Part shown: in pieces, positions 24,051-31,321 of the stretch | Layout: every line of letters begins with the position of its first letter | Numbering within the stretch: the first letter of the stretch is position 1 | From: Lichenicoccus sp963693035 | GTDB lineage: Bacteria > Pseudomonadota > Alphaproteobacteria > Acetobacterales > Acetobacteraceae | Length of the DNA stretch: 64,000 bases | Direction of reading: 5' to 3' | Assembly (NCBI GenBank): GCA_963693035.2 | Contig: CAXMMQ010000006.1 | Coordinates: 434,001 to 498,000, forward strand | Program-made: the position numbers and the translations under genes | Notes under the pieces: model-generated | What the model was told of the DNA's origin: nothing | What the model saw: the letters and a program-made list of their open reading frames with translations, nothing else | Database searches by the model: none

Positions 24051-25280
24051 CTACGCGCTGCGCTGCAGCTTGAACGCCGCCCACTCCTCGCCGACCGCAC
24101 TGGCCAGGTGCGCGACGTCGGCCTCGCTGTGCAGCGGCGTCGGCGTCAGGCGCAGGCGCTCGCTGCCGCGCGGCACCGTCGGGTAGTTGATCGGCTGCAC
24201 ATAGATGCCGTGCCGCGACAGCAGCCGCTCCGACATCATCCGGGTCGCGACCGGATCGCCCACGATCACCGGGACGATGTGCGACGGATTATCGAGATGC
24301 GGCACCCCCTCACGTTCCAGCGCCCGGCGCACCTGCGACACCCGCAGCTTGTGCAAGGCGCGCAGGTCGTCGGCGTCGCGCAAGGCACGGATGCTGGCGA
24401 TGGCGCCCGCGGTGAGCGCCGGCGGCGGCGCTGTGGTGAAGATGTAGCCCGACGCGAACGAGCGCACGTAGTCGCACATCGCGGCGGATCCGGCGATATA
24501 GCCGCCGACGATGCCGAAGCCCTTGGCCAGCGTGCCCTCGATGATGGTGATGCGGTCGGCAACACCGTCGCGCGCCGCGATGCCGGCGCCATGCGGACCG
24601 TACAGGCCGACCGCGTGCACCTCGTCGAGATAGGTCATCGCACCATGGCGGTCGGCGACGTCGCACAATTCGGAAATCGGCGCGATGTCGCCATCCATCG
24701 AATAGACGCTCTCGAACACCACGAACTTCGGCGCATCCGGCGGCAGGTCGCACAGACGGCGCTCCAGGTCGCGCGGGTCGTTATGGACAAAAATCTGCCG
24801 CTCGGCGCGGCTGTGCCGGATGCCCTCGATCATGGACGCATGGTTGCCGGCATCCGACAGCACGATGCAGCCGGGCACCCGCGCCGCGATGGTGCCCAGC
24901 GTTGCCCAGTTCGACATGTAGCCCGAACCGAACAGCAGACCGGCCTCCTTGCCGTGCAGCCGGGCCAGTTCCTGTTCCAGCAGCACATGCTGGCTCGAGG
25001 TGCCGGAGATGTTGCGGGTGCCGCCCGCGCCGGCGCCGAGCCGGTCGATCGCCTCGTGCATCGCGGCCAGCACGGACGGGTTCTGGCCCATGCCGAGATA
25101 GTCGTTCGAGCACCAGATGGTGACTTCGCGGGTGTCGGACTGCGCGCCGTGCGCCCGCGCGTTCAGCAGCGTGGCGCGCGGAAAATCGCCGACATGGCGT
25201 TCGAGTTCGGCGAAGACGCGGTAGTTGCCCTCGGCGCGCAGCCGGTCGAGCTGACGGCGAAAGAAGGCTTCATGGTCCAT
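24051..25280 (-). CDS. hemA: 5-aminolevulinate synthase
   Basis: PLP enzyme condensing glycine and succinyl-CoA, the first step of heme, bacteriochlorophyll and cobalamin synthesis in alphaproteobacteria (C4 pathway). The 409-residue protein has WCSNDYLGMGQNP, GAGAGGTRNISGTS, FESVYSMDGD, YLDEVHAVGLYG and the PLP lysine in EGTLAKGFGIVGGY. C-terminal MSERLLSRHGIYVQPINYPTVP is typical. The ATG at 25280 is chosen over an upstream TTG. It precedes bciA. Confidence 0.97.
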   Translation of the reverse strand: MDHEAFFRRQLDRLRAEGNYRVFAELERHVGDFPRATLLNARAHGAQSDTREVTIWCSNDYLGMGQNPSVLAAMHEAIDRLGAGAGGTRNISGTSSQHVLLEQELARLHGKEAGLLFGSGYMSNWATLGTIAARVPGCIVLSDAGNHASMIEGIRHSRAERQIFVHNDPRDLERRLCDLPPDAPKFVVFESVYSMDGDIAPISELCDVADRHGAMTYLDEVHAVGLYGPHGAGIAARDGVADRITIIEGTLAKGFGIVGGYIAGSAAMCDYVRSFASGYIFTTAPPPALTAGAIASIRALRDADDLRALHKLRVSQVRRALEREGVPHLDNPSHIVPVIVGDPVATRMMSERLLSRHGIYVQPINYPTVPRGSERLRLTPTPLHSEADVAHLASAVGEEWAAFKLQRSA

Positions 25281-25319
25281 CGAACGCAGGTCCCTGTCCG
25301 GAGCGCGACCCAAATCTGA

Positions 25320-25976
25320 TCATGACCCTGCGTCCGCGCAAGCGGTGCCGGCCGGGGCCCGCATGCTGCCTGCGACATAGCAGCCGATCATGCGATGCGC
25401 CTCCGCCAGGGTCGCCTGCCGGTCCAGGCCCTCACGCAGCAGGAACGGCACCGCCTTCATCGCCTGCAGCACCATCGGCGCCATGCGTGCGGCCTGCGCG
25501 TCGGGCATCCCGGTCGCGGCCAGGACGTGGCCGACCTTGTCGCGGATCGAGGCCCGCAGGCGCAGGCGCAGCATCGGACCGTCGTCGCGCTCGTCGGCCA
25601 GGGCCGCCGCCGCGTCGCGATACGGCCGCTCCTGCATCATGCAGGCCACCAGCGCCTCGGCCAGCGCGGCCGGATCGAGCCGCGGCGCCCGTTCCGCCAG
25701 GGCGTCGAGCGCGAGCAGCATCCCATCGGCGTAGCGGCCGAACACCGCATCGGCCAGCAGCTCCTTGGTGGGGAAGAACCGATACAGCGAGCCGATCGCG
25801 GTGCGGGCGACCTCGGCGATCTCGGTCATCGTGGCCGCATGGAAGCCGCGGCCGGCGAACACATGGGCGCCGGCCTCGATGATCGCCTCCACGCGATCCC
25901 GGCCACGCTGCCGTGTCGGAACGATGCCGGTCTTGGGCTGCCGCGACGGCACCACAACGGTCCTGGCCGTTGACAT
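25320..25976 (-). CDS. TetR/AcrR family transcriptional regulator
   Basis: A 218-residue repressor-type protein. The helix-turn-helix is GFHAATMTEIAEVARTAIGSLYRFFPTKELL, near residues 45-75 (shown in two parts: GFHAATMTEIAEVA and AIGSLYRFFPTKELL). The ligand domain is not informative. Divergent from the isochorismatase-like gene, with palindromes in the shared 70-base gap, so it probably represses that operon and itself. The ATG at 25976 has GAGG 8-11 bases upstream. A TTG 18 bases upstream is less likely. Confidence 0.88.
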   Translation of the reverse strand: MSTARTVVVPSRQPKTGIVPTRQRGRDRVEAIIEAGAHVFAGRGFHAATMTEIAEVARTAIGSLYRFFPTKELLADAVFGRYADGMLLALDALAERAPRLDPAALAEALVACMMQERPYRDAAAALADERDDGPMLRLRLRASIRDKVGHVLAATGMPDAQAARMAPMVLQAMKAVPFLLREGLDRQATLAEAHRMIGCYVAGSMRAPAGTACADAGS

Positions 25977-25980
25977 TTGC

Positions 25981-26019
25981 GAGGATATCCTCAACTTATA
26001 AAGGCGAGCCTAGCCTCGC
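25981..26019. promoter_or_regulatory. Two palindromes between tetR and isochorismatase genes
   Basis: A perfect 12-bp palindrome GAGGATATCCTC at 25981-25992 and a near-perfect one GCGAGCCTAGCCTCGC at 26004-26019. For the rightward genes TTGACA (25970) and TTATAA (25996) flank the first palindrome, although their 20-base spacing is longer than usual. Location between divergent genes makes them likely operators of the TetR protein. Confidence 0.5.
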
Positions 26020-26044
26020 ATATCACATCACCCCGGAGATGCCG

Positions 26045-26620
26045 ATGCCCAACCTCGATCCCGCCGCCACCGCCCTTGTGCTGATCGACCTGCAGAACGG
26101 CATCATCGGCATGGACACGAAGCCGCGCACCGGTCCGCAGGCCCTGGCTGCCGGGCAGGCGCTTGCGGCGCGCTTCCGGGCAGCCGGCGCGCCGGTGGTG
26201 CTGGTGCGTGTGGCCTTTGCGCCGGATTTCTCGGACGCACCGCCGGGACACGTCGACCAGCCCCTGACCAGCCGCTTCGGCGAACTGCCGGCCGGCTGGT
26301 CGGACCTCGCAGATGGCCTGGCGCGACCCGGCGACCTGCTGGTCACCAAGCGGCAATGGGGCGCCTTCACCGGCACCGAGCTCGACTTGCTGCTGCGCCG
26401 GCGCCGCATCGGGGGCGTGGTGATCGGCGGCATCGCCACCAATTTCGGCGTCGAGTCCACTGCCCGGCACGCCTGGGAGCTCGGCTACAATGTTGTCATT
26501 GCGGAGGATGCCTGCAGCAGCGTGTCCGCTGAGGCGCACAGCTTCGCGATCACCCAGGTGCTTCCGCGCGTGGCCCGGGTGGTGCAGAGCGCGGACATCA
26601 CCCTGTCGCGCCGCCCATGA
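26045..26620 (+). CDS. Isochorismatase-like cysteine hydrolase
   Basis: A 191-residue hydrolase of the isochorismatase superfamily. The catalytic Asp is in LVLIDLQNGI, the Lys in LVTKRQWGAF and the Cys position is unusual: the segment GGIATNFGVESTARHAWE has A-T-N where many members have T-(D/N)-xC. The canonical nucleophile Cys (as in GxxTxxCV) is not seen there, so activity may differ. The second ATG at 26045 suits the GGAG at 26035; a first ATG at 26039 has no room for a ribosome site. Coupled to the AbrB-like gene by ATGA. Confidence 0.83.
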   Translation: MPNLDPAATALVLIDLQNGIIGMDTKPRTGPQALAAGQALAARFRAAGAPVVLVRVAFAPDFSDAPPGHVDQPLTSRFGELPAGWSDLADGLARPGDLLVTKRQWGAFTGTELDLLLRRRRIGGVVIGGIATNFGVESTARHAWELGYNVVIAEDACSSVSAEAHSFAITQVLPRVARVVQSADITLSRRP

Positions 26621-27714
26621 TGCGGCTCCCGGCATTGCAGGACCGGTCGCGCCTCGTGCAGGCGACGCTGCTGATCGCGCTGTCGTTGCTGCTGGTGCTG
26701 CCGCTGGAGGCATTGCGGGTTCCGGCGGCGCTGCTGCTCGGCCCGATGGCCGCCGCCGCCATCCTGGCCGGCGCCGGCACCTCGCTGCGGGTGCCGTCGC
26801 TGCCGTTCGTCGCCGCCCAGGCCACGGTCGGCTGCATGATCGCGCGCATCCTGCCGCCTTCGCTCGGCCCCGAGATCGTGCATCACTGGCCGGTGTTCGC
26901 AGGCGGCGTGGTCTCGGTGGTGCTGGCGGCAGTGTTGCTCGGCACCCTGCTGATGCGCTGGCGGGTGCTGCCCGGCACCACCGCGGTCTGGGGCTCGATA
27001 CCGGGTGCTGCCATGGTGATGACGCTGATGGCGGAAGCGTACGGGGCGGACATGCGCCTTGTCGCCGTCATGCAGTATCTGCGGGTGGTGTTCGCGGCCC
27101 TGACCGCCTCGCTCGTCGCCCGCCTCTGGATGCCGGCCGGACCGGCGGCGCACGCGGCCGGCCCGCACTGGCTGGCGGCGGTGCCCGTCACCGGGTTCGC
27201 CGAGACGATCCTGCTGGGCGCCGTCGGCGTCTGGCTCGGCCGTCTCCTGCGCATCCCGGCCGGCGCGCTGCTGGTGCCGATGTTCCTGGGCATGCTGCTG
27301 CAGGGCACCGGTCTGATGTCCATCGTGCTGCCGATGCCGTTGCTGGCCGCGGCCTATGCGCTGCTCGGCTGGACCATCGGCCTGCGCTTCAATGCGGAGA
27401 TGCTGCGCAACGCCGCCGGTGCCCTGCCCCGGATCATCGCCTCGATCCTGGCGCTCATCGCGCTGTGCGCCGGCTTCGCCTTCATCCTGCATCGCGTCGC
27501 CGGCGTGTCGCCGCTGACCGCCTATCTCGCAACCAGCCCGGGTGGTGCGGATTCCGTCGCCATCATCGCTTCCGGAACCCCTGTCGACGTGCCGTTCGTC
27601 ATGGCGATGCAGGTGCTGCGCTTCCTCCTGGTCCTGCTGGTCGGGCCGACCCTGGCCCGCCTGGTGTCCGGCCTGCACACGGTCCCCGCCGCTGCGGCCG
27701 TCCCTACGACGTAG
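26617..27714 (+). CDS. AbrB family membrane protein
   Basis: A 365-residue integral membrane protein of the AbrB/YbfB-like (COG3180) family, once misnamed ammonia monooxygenase. About ten hydrophobic segments form two similar halves, each with a PG or GPM turn (LRVPAALLLGPM and LLRIPAGALLVPMFLG). TSPGGADSVAIIASG near the end is the family hallmark. Transport role is likely but the substrate is unknown. Translationally coupled to the isochorismatase-like gene, which hints at shared metabolism. Its last 11 bases overlap purD. Confidence 0.85.
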   Translation: MMRLPALQDRSRLVQATLLIALSLLLVLPLEALRVPAALLLGPMAAAAILAGAGTSLRVPSLPFVAAQATVGCMIARILPPSLGPEIVHHWPVFAGGVVSVVLAAVLLGTLLMRWRVLPGTTAVWGSIPGAAMVMTLMAEAYGADMRLVAVMQYLRVVFAALTASLVARLWMPAGPAAHAAGPHWLAAVPVTGFAETILLGAVGVWLGRLLRIPAGALLVPMFLGMLLQGTGLMSIVLPMPLLAAAYALLGWTIGLRFNAEMLRNAAGALPRIIASILALIALCAGFAFILHRVAGVSPLTAYLATSPGGADSVAIIASGTPVDVPFVMAMQVLRFLLVLLVGPTLARLVSGLHTVPAAAAVPTT

Positions 27715-28984
27715 CGCGGCCCAGCGCGCGCACGCCGATATCGCGCCGCCAGATGCCGTCCGACCACTCGATCCGGGCAACACCCGCATAGGCGGCGTCA
27801 CGCGCGTCGGCAAGGGTGTCGGCGGTGGCGCACACGCTCAGCACCCGGCCGCCGGATCCGCGCAGGACCCCTGCCGCATCCAGCACCGTCGCCGCCTGGA
27901 ACACCCGCACCCCGGCGATCGCCTCTGCCGCCTCGATGCCGGTGATCGCGCCGCCGGTGGCGGGCTGGCCGGGATAGCCGCGTCCGGCCAGCACCACCGC
28001 GATCGAGGCCTGCGCGGAAAATCGCAAGCCACTCTCCGCCAGCCGCCCCCCGCACAGCGCCAGCAGTGCCGCCAGCAGGTCGCTCTCCAGCCGCAGCAGC
28101 AGTGCCTGGGCCTCCGGGTCGCCGAACCGCACGTTGTATTCGATCAGCTTCGGCCCCTGCGTGGTCAGCATCAGGCCAGCGAAGATCACGCCGCGGAACG
28201 GCGTGCCGCGCCGCGCCAGCACCGCCAGCGCCGGCCGTACCAGCAGCTCCAGCGCCCGCTCCTGCGCCTCCGGGCCGAAGCCGGGCGGCGGCGAGATGGC
28301 GCCCATGCCGCCGGTGTTCGGGCCGGTGTCGCCCTCGCCGATCCGCTTGTGGTCCTGCGCCGCGCCGATCAGCACCGCATCGGTGCCGTCGCAGAAGGCA
28401 AACAGCGAGACCTCCTCCCCCTCCAGGCACTCCTCGATGACCGACGCGCCAGCGCCGCCGCGAGACGTATCCTGCATCATGTCGGCGATCGCCGCCTCCG
28501 CCTCGGCCACGCTCTGCGCCACCACCACCCCCTTGCCGGCGGCCAGCCCGTCCGCCTTGATCACGATCGGGGCACCGCGCCTACGCACGAAGGCACGCGC
28601 GCTCGCCGCATCGGTGAAGCGTTCCCAGCGCGCGGTCGGGATGCCGGCCTCGTCGCAGATCTCCTTGGTGAAGCTCTTGCTGCCTTCGAGCCGGGCGGCG
28701 GCGGCGCTCGGCCCGGCGCAGGCGATGCCGGCCGCGGCGCAGGCGTCGGCGAGCCCGGCCACCAGCGGCGCCTCCGGTCCCGGCACCACCAGGTCGATGC
28801 GTTCGGCGCGCGCGAATGCCACCAGGTGGGCCACGTCGTCCGCCACGATCGCCACGTTGGTTCCGAGCGAGGCGGTGCCGGGATTGCCGGGTGCGGTGAA
28901 CAGGCCAGTCAGCAGCGGCGAACGCGCCAGCGCCACCGCCACCGCATGCTCGCGGCCTCCGGACCCGACCAGCAGAACACGCAT
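27704..28984 (-). CDS. purD: Phosphoribosylamine-glycine ligase
   Basis: GARS, second step of de novo purine synthesis; ATP-grasp enzyme. The 426-residue protein shows LLVGSGGREHAVA, APGNPGTASLG, GPSAAAARLEGSKSFTK, VIKADGLAAGKGVVVAQ, AQDHKRIGEGDTGPNTGGMGA and YNVRFGDPEAQALL. The ATG at 28984 replaces a TTG four codons upstream. Divergent from xseA with 68 bases between. Confidence 0.97.
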   Translation of the reverse strand: MRVLLVGSGGREHAVAVALARSPLLTGLFTAPGNPGTASLGTNVAIVADDVAHLVAFARAERIDLVVPGPEAPLVAGLADACAAAGIACAGPSAAAARLEGSKSFTKEICDEAGIPTARWERFTDAASARAFVRRRGAPIVIKADGLAAGKGVVVAQSVAEAEAAIADMMQDTSRGGAGASVIEECLEGEEVSLFAFCDGTDAVLIGAAQDHKRIGEGDTGPNTGGMGAISPPPGFGPEAQERALELLVRPALAVLARRGTPFRGVIFAGLMLTTQGPKLIEYNVRFGDPEAQALLLRLESDLLAALLALCGGRLAESGLRFSAQASIAVVLAGRGYPGQPATGGAITGIEAAEAIAGVRVFQAATVLDAAGVLRGSGGRVLSVCATADTLADARDAAYAGVARIEWSDGIWRRDIGVRALGRATS

Positions 28985-29052
28985 CGCCAATTCCAACCCC
29001 CGCAGAAGGCGCGATACTACCCCGGGGCAATCCCGCAGGCTAACCTGCGCCG

Positions 29053-30621
29053 ATGGATACGCCCGCGCCGCTCTCCAACCTGCCCGAGTTCTCGGTCTCG
29101 GAAATCTCGGGCGCCATCAAGCGGGTGCTGGAAGGCTCGTTCGGCCGGGTGCGGGTGCGCGGCGAGATCACCGAGTTCAAGCGCTACCCGTCCGGCCATC
29201 TCTATTTCTCGCTCAAGGACGCGGGCGGCAAGATCTCCGGCGTGTGCTGGAAAGGCACCGTCTCGCGGCTCGGGCTGGTGCCGGAGAACGGGCTGGAGGT
29301 GGTGGCGACCGGACGGGTGTCGTCGTACGGCGAGCGCTCCTCGTACCAGCTCATCGTCGAGCGGATGGAATATGCCGGCGAGGGCGCGCTGCTGGCCCGG
29401 ATCGAGCGGCTGCGCGTCAGGCTCGCCGCCGAAGGCCTGTTCGACGCCGAGCGCAAGCAGGCGCTGCCGGTGCTGCCTGCGGTGATCGGGATCGTCACCT
29501 CGGCCCAGGGCGCGGTGCTGCAGGACATCCGCACGACGCTCGCGCGCCGCTTCCCGCGCCGGCTGCTGGTCTGGTCGGTGCCGGTGCAGGGCGAAGGCGC
29601 CGCCGCGCGGATCGCCGCCGCCATCGCCGGCTTCGACCGCATCGACGGCACCGGCACCATCCCAAGGCCGGACCTGCTGATCGTCGCCCGCGGCGGCGGC
29701 AGCCTCGAGGACCTGATGGCGTTCAACGACGAGGCCGTGCTGCGCGCCGTCGCCGCCTGCCGCATCCCGCTGATCTCGGCGGTGGGACACGAGACCGACA
29801 CCACCCTGATCGACTATGTCTCCGACCGCCGCGCGCCGACCCCGACCGCGGCGGCAGAGCTCGCGGTGCCGGCCCGCGCCGACCTCGCCGCCGATCTGGC
29901 GCATCGCGCCGCGCGGCTGATCAGCGCCCTGAACCACCTGGTGCAGGGCCGCCGCCGCCGCCTCGATGTGGCGGCGCACGCGCTGCCCGACCTGCCGACG
30001 CTGCTCGGCGCGGTGCGCCAGCGGCTCGACGACCGCGGCTACCGGCTGTCGATGGCGCTGCCCAACCTCGTCGCCACCCGTCGCAATGCCCTGATCCTGG
30101 CCGAGCGGCACATGCCGTCGCCGGTCTCCCTGATCGCCATCCGCCGCACTCCGGTGGTGCTGGCGGCGCGCGGGCTGGCGACGGCACTGCCCCGCCTCGT
30201 CGGCCTGCGCCGCACCGGCCTGATCGGCGCCGAGCGTCACCTGCATCCGCCGCGCGCCCGCATCGCCGCCGGCCGCGGCCGCATCGGCCTCGCCGGCAAC
30301 CAGCTCGACGCGGCGCTGCGCCGGGCCATCGCCCTCAGCCAGGCCCGGATGGCGGCCCGGCCGGTCGCCGCCTCGCCCCTGCTGGCCCTGCTGCGCCAGC
30401 GCCGCACCCAGATCGAGGGCCTGGAGGCGCGGCTGGACGGCGCCAACCCGCTGGCGCTGCTGGCACGCGGCTATGTGCTGGTGCGCGACGGCGCCGGTCG
30501 CGCGGTGACCCAGGCGGCCGGGCTGGGTGCCGGCATGCGGCTCGGGCTGGTGTTCGCCGACGGCGAAGTCCGGGTGAAGGTCGAGCCGGAGCGCGGCGGC
30601 CAGGGGGCGCTGGAAATATAG
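29053..30621 (+). CDS. xseA: Exodeoxyribonuclease VII large subunit
   Basis: Catalytic subunit of exonuclease VII, degrading single-stranded DNA. The 522-residue protein has the N-terminal OB fold (VRGEITEFKRYPSGHLYFSLKD), the nuclease domain GIVTSAQGAVLQDI, IVARGGGSLEDLMAFND and SAVGHETDTTLIDYVSDRRAPTPTAAAE. A long alanine- and arginine-rich coiled region follows, and the C-terminus has NPLALLARGYVLVRD. xseB is not adjacent. Confidence 0.97.
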   Translation: MDTPAPLSNLPEFSVSEISGAIKRVLEGSFGRVRVRGEITEFKRYPSGHLYFSLKDAGGKISGVCWKGTVSRLGLVPENGLEVVATGRVSSYGERSSYQLIVERMEYAGEGALLARIERLRVRLAAEGLFDAERKQALPVLPAVIGIVTSAQGAVLQDIRTTLARRFPRRLLVWSVPVQGEGAAARIAAAIAGFDRIDGTGTIPRPDLLIVARGGGSLEDLMAFNDEAVLRAVAACRIPLISAVGHETDTTLIDYVSDRRAPTPTAAAELAVPARADLAADLAHRAARLISALNHLVQGRRRRLDVAAHALPDLPTLLGAVRQRLDDRGYRLSMALPNLVATRRNALILAERHMPSPVSLIAIRRTPVVLAARGLATALPRLVGLRRTGLIGAERHLHPPRARIAAGRGRIGLAGNQLDAALRRAIALSQARMAARPVAASPLLALLRQRRTQIEGLEARLDGANPLALLARGYVLVRDGAGRAVTQAAGLGAGMRLGLVFADGEVRVKVEPERGGQGALEI

Positions 30622-30636
30622 TTCTTCACCAGCCTG

Positions 30637-30903
30637 TCAGATCGGCATCGTGAACACGAAGCAGGTCTCCTGCACCGTCGAACTCGCGGTCTGCGTACCA
30701 TGGTGGCCGATGCGATCTGCGATGCGATGTAGAGGCCGAGGCCCGCGTCGCTGTCGAGCCGTCCGCGGTCGAACGGCAGGAACAGCTTCGCCTGGGCCGC
30801 TCGGGATCTGCTCGCCATGGTTCAGGACCGACAACCGGAACACGCCGCCCGACGCGGTGGCTTCCATCCTGATCGGCCTCTCGCCATCGCCGTGCGTCAG
30901 CGT
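30637..30903 (-). pseudogene. Sensor histidine kinase remnant (ATPase domain)
   Basis: A broken HATPase C-terminal fragment. The pieces read, in three frames, MEATASGGVFRLSVLNHGEQIP, AAQAKLFLPFDRGRLDSDAGLGLYIASQIA, then STVQETCFVFTMPI with a stop at 30637. In intact kinases these are contiguous (N box neighbourhood, G boxes, final strand), so at least two frameshifts are needed. Nothing before 30903 matches a kinase, so the front has been lost. It lies just after the response regulator gene, as if it had been that regulator's partner. Confidence 0.75.
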
Positions 30904-30931
30904 TGTCTGCCTGGGGAGCGGCCGGAGGCTC

Positions 30932-31321
30932 TCAGCCTGTCATCGGCTGCAGTGCGGCGAACAGCGCCCGCTCGCTGAGCGGCTTCTCGCAGCGCGGATA
31001 GTCGCGGTAGGCAGCATCGACCGCATCGACATTGTAGCCGGTCGTGAACACGAACGGGACGCCGCGGCCGGCGAGGACATCCGCGATTGCGTAGGATTTC
31101 TCGCCGTGCAGATCGACATCGAGCACGGCGATGTCGATCGCGGCATTCTCCTGACCGAGAAAGCCGACCGCATCCTGCACGCTGCCGAGCGGCCCGATGA
31201 TCAGGGCGCCGGCGGCTTCGAGCGACCCGCACAGGGCGTCCGCGATCATGTAGTCGTCCTCGACGACTAGGATGCGCAGGCCTTCGAGCGAGCGGGTCTG
31301 TGCCAAAGCCGGTCCAATCAA
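30932..31321 (-). CDS. Single-domain response regulator
   Basis: A 129-residue receiver domain without an output domain. It has the acidic pair in LVVEDDYM, the phosphoacceptor Asp in VLDVDLHGEKS near residue 68, the Thr in VFTTGY and the Lys in CEKPL. It starts with TTG overlapping the stop of the CheB-CheR-kinase gene (TTGA), so the two are translated together. Such stand-alone regulators often pair with HWE kinases in phosphorelays. Confidence 0.9.
   Translation of the reverse strand: MIGPALAQTRSLEGLRILVVEDDYMIADALCGSLEAAGALIIGPLGSVQDAVGFLGQENAAIDIAVLDVDLHGEKSYAIADVLAGRGVPFVFTTGYNVDAVDAAYRDYPRCEKPLSERALFAALQPMTG

Noticed and set aside
25970..26001. TTGACA/TTATAA promoter for the isochorismatase operon as a separate feature
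   Set aside because: The 20-base spacing is too long for confidence; noted only within the operator entry.
29017..30246. Minus-strand frame antisense to xseA
   Set aside because: Residue composition typical of a shadow frame; xseA has full family motifs.
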